A stretch of DNA of 64,000 nucleotides, taken from the NCBI GenBank assembly GCA_018710945.1, contig DVIW01000039.1, positions 1 to 64,000 on the forward strand, read 5' to 3'. Every line of letters starts with the position of its first letter. Positions within the stretch are counted from its first letter, which is position 1. Shown in pieces: positions 55,992 to 64,000 of this stretch. The position numbers and the translations under genes are program-made. The notes below the pieces were generated by a model. It saw only the letters and a program-made list of their open reading frames with translations. It did not search any database and was not told where the DNA came from. This DNA comes from Candidatus Aphodovivens avistercoris. Lineage in GTDB: Bacteria > Actinomycetota > Coriobacteriia > Coriobacteriales > Eggerthellaceae.

Positions 55992-56007
55992 TCCGTTGAC
56001 GCCTTGA

Positions 56008-56038
56008 GAAGCGGCCCGCCTCCCCTGCGGGCCGCTTC
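56008..56038 (+). terminator. intra-operon hairpin between binding protein and permease
   Basis: A perfect 12-bp stem, GAAGCGGCCCGC (56008-56019) with 56027-56038, and a 7-nt loop, then CGTTCC. It is placed 17 bp after the binding-protein stop, where partial termination or 3'-end protection would give unequal subunit levels. Confidence 0.6.
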
Positions 56039-56214
56039 CGTTCCAGCCCCGCAGGCATGCGCCATGCCCTGGTTTTTCCCCGCCCGGCCGCGCCCGAAGC
56101 GCCGCAGGGCCGTCGGGCGAGGGAAAACCGCAGGCGCGGCCTGCAGCGAAGCGGTGCAGCCGAAGCGACGGCCGCACCGCCGTTTTGTTCCGCACCGGAT
56201 AGAAGAAGTTGCCC

Positions 56215-56886
56215 ATGAACATATTCGAAACCTTCCGAGAGTCGCTGCCCTACCTCGTCGACGGCTTCCAGATCACGCTTCTGGCCTGGATCGTCTCCAT
56301 CGTCATCGGCGTGGTGCTGGGCCTGGTGGCCTGCCTTCTGCGCCTCTCCAAGATCGCACCCTTGCGCGGCATCGGCTGGCTGTACATCTGGCTGATCCGC
56401 GGTACGCCCATGATCGTGCAGGCCTTCGTCGTGTACTTCGGCTTCTCGCAGGCGCTCGGCATCCGCATGTCGCCCCTGACCGCGGGCATCATCACGCTGA
56501 GCCTGAACTGCGGCGCCTACCTGGCCGAGATCTTCCGCAGCGGTATCCAGGCCGTGCCGAAGGGCCAGGAGGAAGCCGCCCGTAGCTTGGGCATGAGCAA
56601 GGCCCGCACGATGGTGCGCATCATCCTGCCGCAGGCGTTCAAGGTGGCCGTGCCGCCCATGGTGAACCAGTTCATCATCACGCTGAAGGACACCTCCATC
56701 CTCACCGTCATCGGCATGCCCGAGATCGTCAACGAGGCGCAGCAGTACATCATGATCCACCTCGACTACTTCGAGACCTACATCTGCGTGGCCCTGTTCT
56801 ACCTGGTGGTCATCTCGCTGCTGATGCTTTTGTCCAACTACATCGAGAAGAAGATCGGCTACGACCGAAAAGGAAGGCAGGCCTAG
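56215..56886 (+). CDS. amino-acid ABC transporter permease
   Basis: 223 aa, His/Glu/Gln/Arg permease family with about five membrane helices. [16 protein letters not shown] opens the domain, [13 protein letters not shown] is conserved, and the ATPase-contacting EAA loop is [29 protein letters not shown] precedes the ATG at 56215. A single permease gene, so it probably forms a homodimer. It ends 1 bp before the ATPase start. Confidence 0.93.
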   Translation: MNIFETFRESLPYLVDGFQITLLAWIVSIVIGVVLGLVACLLRLSKIAPLRGIGWLYIWLIRGTPMIVQAFVVYFGFSQALGIRMSPLTAGIITLSLNCGAYLAEIFRSGIQAVPKGQEEAARSLGMSKARTMVRIILPQAFKVAVPPMVNQFIITLKDTSILTVIGMPEIVNEAQQYIMIHLDYFETYICVALFYLVVISLLMLLSNYIEKKIGYDRKGRQA

Positions 56887-56887
56887 C

Positions 56888-57772
56888 ATGGCGGAGAACA
56901 ACGCGGCGCGCAACGCCGCCGAAGCGACCCTGGAAACGGACAACACCCCCAAGGCCATGCCCTACGCCACCGGCTACGCCACCGAGGACCCCACGGTCAG
57001 CGATCCGCTGCTGATCGAGGAAGTGTCCCACTCCGGCACCGGCGAGCCCAAGGTGGTCGTGGACGGCCTGGTGAAGAGCTTCGGCGACCTGGCAGTGCTC
57101 AAGGGCATCGACCTGACGGTCACCGAAGGCGAGGTCGTGTGCATCATCGGCCCCTCGGGCGGCGGCAAGTCGTGCTTTTTGCGCTGCCTGAACGGCCTGG
57201 AGCAGGCCAGCAGCGGCTCCATCATGGTGGACGGCGTGGACATCACGAACAAGAAGACCGACATCAACAAGGTGCGCCGCAACATCGGCATGGTGTTCCA
57301 GAGCTTCAACCTGTTCAGCCACATGACGGTGAAGAAGAACATCATGCTGGCGCCGGTGGACTTGAAGGTGATGGACAAGGCGCGCGCCGAGGAAGTGGCC
57401 ATGAAGCTGCTGCGGCGCGTGGGCCTGGAGAGCAAGGCCGACGCCTACCCGCACCAGCTCTCCGGCGGCCAGCAGCAGCGCATCGCCATCGCCCGCGCCC
57501 TGGCGATGGGCCCGGACGTCATGCTGTTCGACGAGCCCACCAGCGCGCTGGACCCCGAGATGGTGGGCGAGGTGCTCAACGTCATGAAGGAGCTGGCGCG
57601 CGAGGGCATGACGATGATCGTGGTCACCCACGAGATGGGCTTCGCCCGCGACGTGGCCGACCGCGTGCTCTTCCTCTCCGAAGGCTACATCGCCGAACAG
57701 GGAACTCCCGAGGAAATCTTCGACCACCCCAAATCAAGCCGTCTCCAAGAATTCCTCGCCGCTGTCCTGTAG
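56888..57772 (+). CDS. amino-acid ABC transporter ATP-binding protein
   Basis: 294 aa. Walker [11 protein letters not shown]-loop [11 protein letters not shown], signature [15 protein letters not shown], Walker [16 protein letters not shown]-loop VVTHEMGF. GlnQ/HisP-type. An extra ~55-aa hydrophilic N-terminal extension precedes the usual start ([11 protein letters not shown]), which is unusual for this family. An alternative later start lacks an obvious ribosome site; AAAAGGAAGGCAGG precedes the first ATG. Ends the operon before a strong terminator. Confidence 0.95.
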   Translation: MAENNAARNAAEATLETDNTPKAMPYATGYATEDPTVSDPLLIEEVSHSGTGEPKVVVDGLVKSFGDLAVLKGIDLTVTEGEVVCIIGPSGGGKSCFLRCLNGLEQASSGSIMVDGVDITNKKTDINKVRRNIGMVFQSFNLFSHMTVKKNIMLAPVDLKVMDKARAEEVAMKLLRRVGLESKADAYPHQLSGGQQQRIAIARALAMGPDVMLFDEPTSALDPEMVGEVLNVMKELAREGMTMIVVTHEMGFARDVADRVLFLSEGYIAEQGTPEEIFDHPKSSRLQEFLAAVL

Positions 57773-57801
57773 CGCCCCGCGTCTAAACACGCTGCACCCA
57801 A

Positions 57802-57841
57802 CGGAGCCCCTTCCAACGAAGGGGCTCCGTTATTTTTTTAT
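57802..57841 (+). terminator. terminator of the amino-acid ABC operon
   Basis: CGGAGCCCCTT (57802-57812) pairs with AAGGGGCTCCG (57819-57829) over a 6-nt loop, followed by TTATTTTTTTA. The clearest rho-independent terminator in the window. Confidence 0.95.
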
Positions 57842-57942
57842 TCCGGAACGAAAGAACGCCAGCGCAGCGCCGCGTTCACCCTCCAAACCAGACCATCCCC
57901 CAACCCTCAACACCTTCCACCTCAACGCCCATGATTCCGAGA

Positions 57943-58023
57943 CGCCGGAGGGGGAGGGCTGATGCGGCGGAGCGGACGGTCGAAGATAGGGAGCACAGCC
58001 GTATCGGGCCTCCCCCTCCGGCG
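57943..58023. repeat. 15-bp inverted repeat with 51-bp loop downstream of ubiB
   Basis: CGCCGGAGGGGGAGG (57943-57957) is the exact complement of 58009-58023. It begins 10 bp after the UbiB-family stop codon on -. The loop is too long for a normal terminator and no U-tract follows. Confidence 0.6.
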
Positions 58024-58033
58024 CCCACCAACT

Positions 58034-59692
58034 TCACTTGCGGCGGAAGATGTCGACCAGCACCCAGAGCGACAGCACGAACGCTCCCAGATACCCGAAG
58101 AACGCCAGCACCGGCACGCCCAGAAGCCGCGGCTCCATCGACGAGAGCGACACCATCGACGACCCCACGAACAGCCCCGCCACGATCAGCGCGACGGTCA
58201 GCCGGTTCACGATCTTCGACAGCTTCGCCAGGGGCGCCTCCGATCCCAGCATCTCCATGTTCACCTTCACCTGGCCGCGCGTGAGCATGTGCAGCGCCTC
58301 GCCGGCGAACCGCTGGGCCTCCAGCGTCCCCTTCGCCGCCCCGCGCAAAGCCAGCGCCAGCTCTTCGGCCGCCTCCTTCAGCTTCTCCGCGGGGTCGGCG
58401 GTGTGCTTGATGTGCTCGTTGATGATGGTCACCACGTTGTCGTTGGGGATGAACGGCGCGATGGTGCCCTCCAGCGTCACGATGCCGCGCGACACGCTGG
58501 TGATGGAGGACGGCAGCGTCACCTTGCACGAGCGCGTGAGCTGCAGGATGTCGTTGAGGAACTGCCCGATGTCGATGTCGGCCACGTCGCACGAGCCATA
58601 GTCGGCAAGCAGCGCGTCGAGGTCCGCCAGGAAGCGCGTGTGGTCGATGGCGGCGTTGTCCTTCGACACGGCGAAGGAGATCAGCGCGCTTTTCAGCTCG
58701 GCCGCGTCCTCCTTGCCCACCGCGCTGATGATGTTGCCGAACCCGGCGCGGTCGCGCGGCGAGAGGCGCCCCATGATGCCCAAGTCGATGTAGACGATCT
58801 TCCCGTTGCGGATGAGCAGGTTGCCCGGATGCGGGTCGGCGTGGAAAAAGCCGTGGTCGAGGACCTGCGTGGCGTAGTTGTCCAGGATCTTACGCCCGAT
58901 TTCCTCCAGGTCGTAGCCGGCGGCCCACAGCCGGTCGGTGTCCATGATGGGGATGCCCTCGATGTACTCCATCACCAGCACGAACTCGCTGCACAGCTCG
59001 GGGTAGACCTTCGGGCAGTCGATGAAGGCCACGTCCTGGTTCAGCCGCGCGAACTCCTGCAGGTTCGCCGCCTCGCGACCGAAGTCCGTCTCTTCCAGGA
59101 AGGTGTCCCACAGCTCCTCCACCACTTCCTGGAGGTCGAGCATCTGGTTGTCCTTCATGAAGCGCGACGCCTGGCGCGCCACGATGCGCATGATGTCGAT
59201 ATCCTGCGCCATGGTGGCCTTCACGCCGGGGCGCTGGATCTTCACCGCCACCACATCGCCGTTCACCAGGCGCGCCTTGTGCACCTGGGCCAGCGAGGCG
59301 CTGCCGAGCGGCTTGGGGTCGATGGCGTCGAAGATCTCGTGCTGGCGCTCCCCGAAGATGTCGTGGATGGCCTCCAGAATGCTCTCGAAGGGCAGCGGGT
59401 CGCATTCCGTCTGCAGCTTCGCCAGCTCGTCGCAGAACGCCTTGGGCAGGATCTCCGAACGCGTGGACAGCGTCTGCCCGATCTTCACGAAGCTCGGGCC
59501 AAGGTCCTCCAGCATGCAGCGGAACTCGACCGGCTGGAACCCGCGCAGGAAGTGGTAGCGCTGCAGGATGCCCAGGATCTCGCGCATGCGGCGCGAACGG
59601 CTCTTGCGGTTCAGGTTGAACCGCTTCTCCGGGTCCACCTCGCTGCCAGAAGCGAAGAAATATCTCAACAGCGTGTTCTCTGCCATGGGCAT
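58034..59692 (-). CDS. UbiB/ABC1 (AarF) family atypical kinase
   Basis: 552 aa. Protein-kinase-like fold with the family's KxGQ motif in FVKIGQTLSTR, the Ala-rich loop GSASLAQVHKA, AVKIQRPG, the catalytic HADPHPGN and the metal-binding YIDLGIMG. Two C-terminal hydrophobic helices anchor it in the membrane. UbiB supports quinone-lipid handling; an organism of this type would use menaquinone, so the role is inferred. Start 59692 (GGCGGAGC upstream) or the ATG six bases later. It lies 52 bp after the phasin-like gene, in the same operon. Confidence 0.9.
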   Translation of the reverse strand: MPMAENTLLRYFFASGSEVDPEKRFNLNRKSRSRRMREILGILQRYHFLRGFQPVEFRCMLEDLGPSFVKIGQTLSTRSEILPKAFCDELAKLQTECDPLPFESILEAIHDIFGERQHEIFDAIDPKPLGSASLAQVHKARLVNGDVVAVKIQRPGVKATMAQDIDIMRIVARQASRFMKDNQMLDLQEVVEELWDTFLEETDFGREAANLQEFARLNQDVAFIDCPKVYPELCSEFVLVMEYIEGIPIMDTDRLWAAGYDLEEIGRKILDNYATQVLDHGFFHADPHPGNLLIRNGKIVYIDLGIMGRLSPRDRAGFGNIISAVGKEDAAELKSALISFAVSKDNAAIDHTRFLADLDALLADYGSCDVADIDIGQFLNDILQLTRSCKVTLPSSITSVSRGIVTLEGTIAPFIPNDNVVTIINEHIKHTADPAEKLKEAAEELALALRGAAKGTLEAQRFAGEALHMLTRGQVKVNMEMLGSEAPLAKLSKIVNRLTVALIVAGLFVGSSMVSLSSMEPRLLGVPVLAFFGYLGAFVLSLWVLVDIFRRK

Positions 59693-59744
59693 GCTCCGCC
59701 AGCCACCCCTTCCAATTGTCGCCGCTCAGACGGCGCGAACGAGG

Positions 59745-60119
59745 TTACTGCGCGTCCGCTTCGTCGGCGACGGCCTCGGCCTTCGCCTCCACGGGCTCCT
59801 CTGCAGCAGGCGCGGCGTCCTTAGCGGCGTCGCGCGCGTTGATGGACTGCGCGATCTCGGCCGCCTTCTGCGCGAACGCCGTGCGCTCTTCGGGCGTCAT
59901 CATGGACATGCGCGCCTCCAGCGCGTCGAAGCGCACCGACTCCGCCGCAGCCTCGGCCTTGTGCTTCAGCTCGCTGTTGATCTGCTTGCCCTGGTCAACC
60001 GTGATCTCGCCCTTGGCCACCAGCTGGTCCACCAGCTCCTTGGTCTTCTCGCCCGTGATAGCAAGCGCTCCGATGCCCGCGAAAAAGATGTCCCTGAACC
60101 CATCGCCGATGTTAGCCAT
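59745..60119 (-). CDS. phasin-like coiled-coil protein
   Basis: 124 aa. IGDGFRDIFFAGIGALAIT, then EKTKELVDQLVAKGEITVDQG and a long amphipathic helix with EARMSMMTPEE; acidic Ala-rich tail. It matches the small phasin-superfamily proteins annotated as polyhydroxyalkanoate regulator homologues, many of which sit next to ubiB-type genes. No PHA synthase is in the window, so granule binding is not assumed; regulation of the UbiB partner is a reasonable guess. AAGGAGG precedes the ATG. Confidence 0.8.
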   Translation of the reverse strand: MANIGDGFRDIFFAGIGALAITGEKTKELVDQLVAKGEITVDQGKQINSELKHKAEAAAESVRFDALEARMSMMTPEERTAFAQKAAEIAQSINARDAAKDAAPAAEEPVEAKAEAVADEADAQ

Positions 60120-60198
60120 GACAGCCCTCCTTCGATTGCGGCCGCGCCGCCGGGCCGGACGTGCGCAAGGGAAGCCCGCCCGTCGGCATCATGGTTTC

Positions 60199-60227
60199 AT
60201 AATGCACCAACGGACGCGAAAGGGCAA
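60199..60227 (-). promoter_or_regulatory. promoter of the phasin-ubiB operon
   Basis: TTGCCC (60222-60227) and CATTAT (60199-60204) on the minus strand, 17 bp apart, 80 bp before the phasin start. Confidence 0.6.
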
Positions 60228-60416
60228 CGAGGGGAGCGGATTGTTGCCGAACGGAAAGGCGCGGGCAGCGGCACGGGCGCCGCCTCACATGCGGGACGGC
60301 GGCGAGGGTGAGCACTCCGGCCTTGCGGTAGGCGGAAGTGTCGGCGGTGGAGAGGCGGAAGCGTTAGCGAAGCGGCAGGCGCGGAGAACCTCGGCGTCCC
60401 CAGCACGCTGCAAACG

Positions 60417-61409
60417 CTAGGCGCCGCTGCGGACCAGACGCGCACGCACGCCGGACGCGCCCTCGACGGCAGGGGCCGTCGGAACGGACGGGGCGGAAAC
60501 GGCGGGAGCGGCCGCCGAGGCCTTCGCCGCACGGCCGTCGAGGTAGGTCTCGCCCACCAGGCACGCCACGATGATGGCCGCGCCCGCAAGCCCCACAGGA
60601 GAAAGCGTCTCGCCCAGGATCATCCAGGAAAACGCCGCCGTGAAGATAGGCTCGCCGGTCAGGAGCATCGACACCGTGGACGACTCCAGCTTCGTCAGCG
60701 CGAAGTTCTGCAGCGCGAAGGTGAGGCACGTGCTGGCCAGCGCCAAAAACGCGATGACGCCCCAGGCGGCGGGCTCGACGGCCGCCACGTCCAGCGGCGG
60801 CTCGAACGCAAGCGCGCCCGCCAGCGACGCGATGAAGGTCACGCCCACCTGCGTGGCGGAGATGGTGACCACATCGAGGTTCGCCAACCCCTTCTCGCCG
60901 AACACGAGCGCGCACGCGATGCCCACCGAGCCCATGAGCGCCAGCGCCTCGCCCAGCCCGAACGAGAACGCCCCGCCGTTGGAGCACAGGAAGAACAGCC
61001 CTGCCACCACGGCTGCCTGGAACGGCAGGTGGTAGAGCCGGTAGCGGCGGCGCAGCACGGGAATGGCAATGAACGGCGCGAACACGACGGGCAGCGCTAC
61101 CAAAAAGCCCACGTTGGTGGCGGTGGTCAGGTCGAGCGCGATGTTGGCCCCGATGTAGGATACCGCCATGCCTGCGGCGGCCGGCAGCCAGTCGCGCAGG
61201 CGCGCTGCGCGCAGCGAGCGCACGATGCGCCCGCCGAAGGGAATCAGGAACACGAGCAGGGCGATGCCGAAGCGCAACGCCATGCACCACAGCGGCGTCA
61301 CGCTGTCGTAGGCGATCTTCGTGATGGCGCTCCCCAGCCCGAAGATGAGCGTCTGCAGCACGACGCTGCCCACGAACACCCAGCGGGCGTCTTTCACGAG
61401 CGCTTGCAC
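60417..61409 (-). CDS. EamA/DMT family transporter
   Basis: 330 aa with ten hydrophobic helices arranged as two EamA repeats (LQTLIFGLGSAITKIAYD at the start; FALTKLESSTVSMLLTGEP and FSWMILGETLSPVGLAGA in the second repeat). Drug/metabolite exporters of this type move amino acids or small metabolites. A GTG start at 61409 is chosen from GGGGAGG 9 bp upstream; a longer frame lacks a good site. The last ~50 aa are Ala/Pro-rich. Divergent from a LysR gene that probably controls it. Confidence 0.88.
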   Translation of the reverse strand: MQALVKDARWVFVGSVVLQTLIFGLGSAITKIAYDSVTPLWCMALRFGIALLVFLIPFGGRIVRSLRAARLRDWLPAAAGMAVSYIGANIALDLTTATNVGFLVALPVVFAPFIAIPVLRRRYRLYHLPFQAAVVAGLFFLCSNGGAFSFGLGEALALMGSVGIACALVFGEKGLANLDVVTISATQVGVTFIASLAGALAFEPPLDVAAVEPAAWGVIAFLALASTCLTFALQNFALTKLESSTVSMLLTGEPIFTAAFSWMILGETLSPVGLAGAAIIVACLVGETYLDGRAAKASAAAPAVSAPSVPTAPAVEGASGVRARLVRSGA

Positions 61410-61784
61410 GATGCGGCCTCCCCTGTCGTCTTGAAAACCGGACGGACGGGCGCACGGCCCCTCCGTCACCCGGGCGAGCGCCCCGGCGCATTCCATGGTA
61501 GGGAAACGCTGGGTCTAAGTAAAACGCGATTATCCTATTGTGAATTAAAAAATTTCCTATCATTCCAGATGGAACTTGGGTATGCTGAAGAAAACGAAGC
61601 CCGTGCCTGCCGGCAACGCTCCAGCAGCCGGTCGGCGCGGGCAAATGAACGGCATGCGAACAGACGGCGCGCTCGCCGCCCTCACGGCTCAGACGGGCGC
61701 GCAGACAGTGCGGCCCGCGCAGACGCGAACGTGCGCCAGGCGCCCAAAGCAGCTGCTGCCGAAACGCACGGGAAAAGAGGTCCC
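61410..61784. promoter_or_regulatory. divergent control region of EamA transporter and LysR gene
   Basis: 375 bp holding an AT-rich island at about 61527-61575 with the imperfect dyad GAATTAAAAAATTTC, a plausible LysR binding region. TATCAT and GATAAT-like -10 candidates occur on both strands but no -35 has good spacing. The rest is GC-rich without recognisable features. Confidence 0.4.
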
Positions 61785-62690
61785 ATGGCGAACCAACGGT
61801 ACGAGGCGTTTCTGCACGTGGCGGAGACGGGCAGCTTCAAGGAGGCGGCCCGCGAGATGGGCTACACCCAGGCCGGCGTGAGCTACCTGGTCAACGCGCT
61901 GGAGAAGGAGCTGGGCTGCCCGCTGTTCGTGCGCGACTACGGCGGCGCGCACCTCACCTCCGAAGCGGCCGAGCTGCTGCCGTGGATACAGGATGTCAGC
62001 AACGCCGAGCGCCGCTTGGCAGCGCGGGTGGGCGAAGTGCGGCACCTGGAGGCGGGCACCGTGCACGTGACCACCTTCACCAGCACGGCCATCCAATGGC
62101 TGCCCGGCATCGCCAAGGCGTTCTCGGCCCAGCACCCCGGCATCGAACTGCGCATCACCTTGGACGACGACCAGAACGAGCTGGAAGAGATGCTGTGGCG
62201 CGGCGACGCGGACTGCGGCTTCGTGGTGGCACCCGTCACACGCAAGCTGGAGGCGATCCATCTGCGCGAGGACCCCCTGCTCGTGGCGCTGCCCTGCGAC
62301 CACCCTCTGGCGAACGCCGCCTCCTTCCCCTTGGAGCGCATGGCCGAAGAGCCCTACATCCGCCTGAAAAGCGGCGCGTTCTCGGAGATCGACGCGCTGT
62401 TCAAGCAGCTGGGAGTACAGCCCAAAATGCGCTTCAACATAGACAGCGACTACGCGGTGATGAGCATGGTCAGCGCTGGGCTCGGCTACAGCGTGCTGCC
62501 CGGGCTCATCCTGCGCGACGCGCCGTTCCCCCTGGCGGCCCTGAACCCCGAGAAGCCCGCGCGGCGGCGGGTGGGCATCGCGCTGCGCTCGATGGACGCG
62601 GCCAGCGCCGCCACCCGGGCGTTCCTCGACGTCACGCGCGCCTGGGTGGAGCAAGCCTACGCGGACGCCGCCGACGGGCGCAGCGCCTGA
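61785..62690 (+). CDS. LysR family transcriptional regulator
   Basis: 301 aa. The N-terminal winged HTH (YEAFLHVAETGSFKEAAREM, YTQAGVSYLVNALEKELGC, PLFVRDYGGAHLT) is followed by a linker helix and the substrate-binding domain (VHVTTFTSTAIQWLPGIAKA; DCGFVVAPV; LLVALPCDHPLA). AAGAGG precedes the ATG. Divergent from the EamA transporter, the standard layout for a LysR target. The effector is unknown. Confidence 0.92.
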   Translation: MANQRYEAFLHVAETGSFKEAAREMGYTQAGVSYLVNALEKELGCPLFVRDYGGAHLTSEAAELLPWIQDVSNAERRLAARVGEVRHLEAGTVHVTTFTSTAIQWLPGIAKAFSAQHPGIELRITLDDDQNELEEMLWRGDADCGFVVAPVTRKLEAIHLREDPLLVALPCDHPLANAASFPLERMAEEPYIRLKSGAFSEIDALFKQLGVQPKMRFNIDSDYAVMSMVSAGLGYSVLPGLILRDAPFPLAALNPEKPARRRVGIALRSMDAASAATRAFLDVTRAWVEQAYADAADGRSA

Positions 62691-62801
62691 GCCCCCGAAG
62701 CCGTGCGGCGCGCGCCCAGCGCCCGAACGCCCGCCATCCGACCAGCGCCGACCCCGCGCACCTGCACGCTTGCGCCCGCACGCCGAAATCGCCCGAAAAC
62801 G

Positions 62802-62838
62802 AAAAAGCGGGCGGAAGGCTCTCTCGCCTTCCGCCCGC
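62802..62838 (-). terminator. terminator of the HAD phosphatase gene
   Basis: A perfect 13-bp stem (62826-62838 with 62807-62819, GCGGGCGGAAGGC), 6-nt loop, followed on the minus strand by TTTTTC. It begins 12 bp after the stop codon. Confidence 0.9.
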
Positions 62839-62850
62839 CGCGCATCAGCC

Positions 62851-63516
62851 CTAGCGGTCGCCCAGCAGCAGCGCCGGCAGATCCGCCAGCGCGTCGCAGC
62901 GCAGGTGCGGATGCTGCTCTTCCAGCACCTCCGCCGGGAACATCCCCCAGCGCGCCGCCACGGTCAGGCAACCCGCACCGCCTCCCGCCTGCATGTCGAA
63001 GGGGCTGTCGCCCACGTAGGCGCACGAGTGAGCGTCGATGCCCAGAAGCTCGCAGCCGCGCGTCACCGGGCCGGGCTGCGGCTTGTGCTCCGGCCAATCA
63101 TCGGCTCCCACCAGACATCCGAAGAAGCCGTCCAGCCCGAACAGCGAAAGCCCATGCAACGCGGGCTCATGCCGCTTCGAGGTGACTACGCCCAATCTCA
63201 ACCCTGCGTCCCGCAGCGCCGAGAGCGTCTGCGCGGCACCGGGAAACGCCCGCACCATGTCGTCGTGGATGAGCGCGTTGTGCTCGCGATACGCCCGCAC
63301 CAGCTCGTCATGGGTCGCCTCGTCATCGGTGAAGTCCCACATCTGGGTCACGAGGGGCTGGCCCACCTTCGCCATGAGCACCTCGTCGGGGATGGCCTCG
63401 CCCGCCTCCCCCAGCACCTCGCGCACGGCGAAGCGGAACGTGGCCAGAAGCAGGTCGTGCGTGTCCAGCAGCGTGCCATCCAGGTCGAACAGCACGCCTT
63501 TCAACATCCGGTCCAT
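62851..63516 (-). CDS. HAD-superfamily phosphatase (Gph/PpaX-like)
   Basis: 221 aa. Motif I LFDLDGTLLDTHD with the nucleophile Asp12, motif II VVTSKR, motif III lysine around EHKPQP and motif IV YVGDSPFDM, plus an alpha-helical cap after motif I. Family members act as phosphoglycolate phosphatase or pyrophosphatase; the substrate is not decidable. It starts 10 bp after the proS stop on the same strand and is probably co-transcribed with it. Confidence 0.9.
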   Translation of the reverse strand: MDRMLKGVLFDLDGTLLDTHDLLLATFRFAVREVLGEAGEAIPDEVLMAKVGQPLVTQMWDFTDDEATHDELVRAYREHNALIHDDMVRAFPGAAQTLSALRDAGLRLGVVTSKRHEPALHGLSLFGLDGFFGCLVGADDWPEHKPQPGPVTRGCELLGIDAHSCAYVGDSPFDMQAGGGAGCLTVAARWGMFPAEVLEEQHPHLRCDALADLPALLLGDR

Positions 63517-63526
63517 GCCGCCCCCG

Positions 63527-64000
63527 CTACTTGAACAGCACGTCGAACACGTTCTGCGAACGGCCAGAGCGGCGCGCGCGCTCGGCGTAGGTGAACAGCT
63601 CGGCCAGCACCGACAGCTCCACCTCGCGGCGCTCGCCGGTGCGGCGGCGCTTGATCTCCACCTTGCCTTCGGCCAGGCCGCGCTTGCCCACGATCACCTG
63701 CAGCGGCCAGCCGATCAGATCCGCGTCGGCGAACTTCACGCCCGCGCGCTCCTTGCGGTCGTCGATGGCCACCTCGAAGCCCAGCTTCGCCGCCTCGGCG
63801 GCCAGACGCTCGGCGGCAGGCTGCACCACGTCGTCGCCCGTGGCCAGCGGGATCACGCAGATGTGCGCCGGCGCGATGCCGAACGGCCAGACGATGCCGT
63901 CATCGTCGTGGCTCTGCTCCACCGCCGCGGCCAGCGTGCGCGTGACGCCCACGCCGTAGCAGCCCATGATGAAGTAGCGCTCGGCGCCGTTCTCGTCCAT
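63527..64000 (-). CDS. proS: prolyl-tRNA synthetase, C-terminal part (5' end outside the window)
   Basis: 157 aa of the C-terminus are visible; the gene continues beyond base 64000. MGCYGVGVTRTLAAAVEQS is class II motif 3 of bacterial ProRS, followed by DGIVWPFGIAP and the anticodon-binding domain (VCVIPLATGD-like, FEVAIDDRKERAGVKFADAD, IGWPLQVIVGKRG). The apparent ATG at the window edge is internal, not the true start. Confidence 0.95.
   Translation of the reverse strand: MDENGAERYFIMGCYGVGVTRTLAAAVEQSHDDDGIVWPFGIAPAHICVIPLATGDDVVQPAAERLAAEAAKLGFEVAIDDRKERAGVKFADADLIGWPLQVIVGKRGLAEGKVEIKRRRTGERREVELSVLAELFTYAERARRSGRSQNVFDVLFK

Overview
The window is a high-GC bacterial chromosome segment. 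Gene families and style (divergent rpoB-rpoC, a bis-MGD molybdoenzyme with a Coriobacteriia-like N-terminal cluster, type I-C CRISPR-Cas, BspA-type leucine-rich repeats) suggest a gut actinobacterium of the class Coriobacteriia, probably Eggerthellaceae. That placement is inference; no 16S gene is present. I saw no rRNA or tRNA gene.

Layout. 1-4 kb: polyphosphate genes ppx-ppk1 on +. 4-17 kb, on -: an intracellular LRR protein, glmM, hisE, rpoC, rpoB with a clear promoter, a YacP-like NYN nuclease, rlmB and a TRIC/UPF0126 channel. 17-27 kb, mainly +: nth, a TetR-controlled MFS exporter, rubrerythrin, an APC amino-acid permease (-), a cupin protein, a lipoprotein nuclease, an MBL-fold hydrolase, dtd and a MerR regulator. 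27-31 kb, on -: acs, an unrecognised protein and an enolase-superfamily enzyme. 31.6-45.8 kb: the CRISPR-Cas locus. 46.5-64 kb: a small HD hydrolase, a molybdoenzyme fused to a ferredoxin domain, an SF1 helicase-nuclease, a DEAD-box helicase, an amino-acid ABC transporter, a UbiB kinase with a phasin-like partner, an EamA transporter divergent from a LysR regulator, a HAD phosphatase and the 3' part of proS.

The CRISPR locus is the most interesting part. All its protein genes lie on -: cas3 / cas5-cas8c-cas7-cas4-cas1-cas2 / decayed three-repeat array with its own leader / hicA-hicB / leader / array of 73 repeats by my count. In the 250-bp gap between cas3 and cas5, on the opposite strand, a TATAAT promoter is followed 7 bp later by one free-standing CRISPR-repeat-like hairpin with an intact 3' handle. 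The bases after it match the promoter of the cas5-cas2 operon at 13 of the first 15 positions, next to a TTC PAM. The only mismatches in that stretch are at positions 6 and 12, the bases flipped out in type I Cascade. I read this as a built-in guide RNA by which Cascade represses its own operon (CreR-like). A HicAB toxin-antitoxin module lies between two paralogous CRISPR leaders.

Other unusual items are two copies of a ~240-bp imperfect palindromic element (23.1 and 46.2 kb), an alpha-CTD-like domain at the C-terminus of RpoC, and a double palindromic operator in front of the TetR gene.
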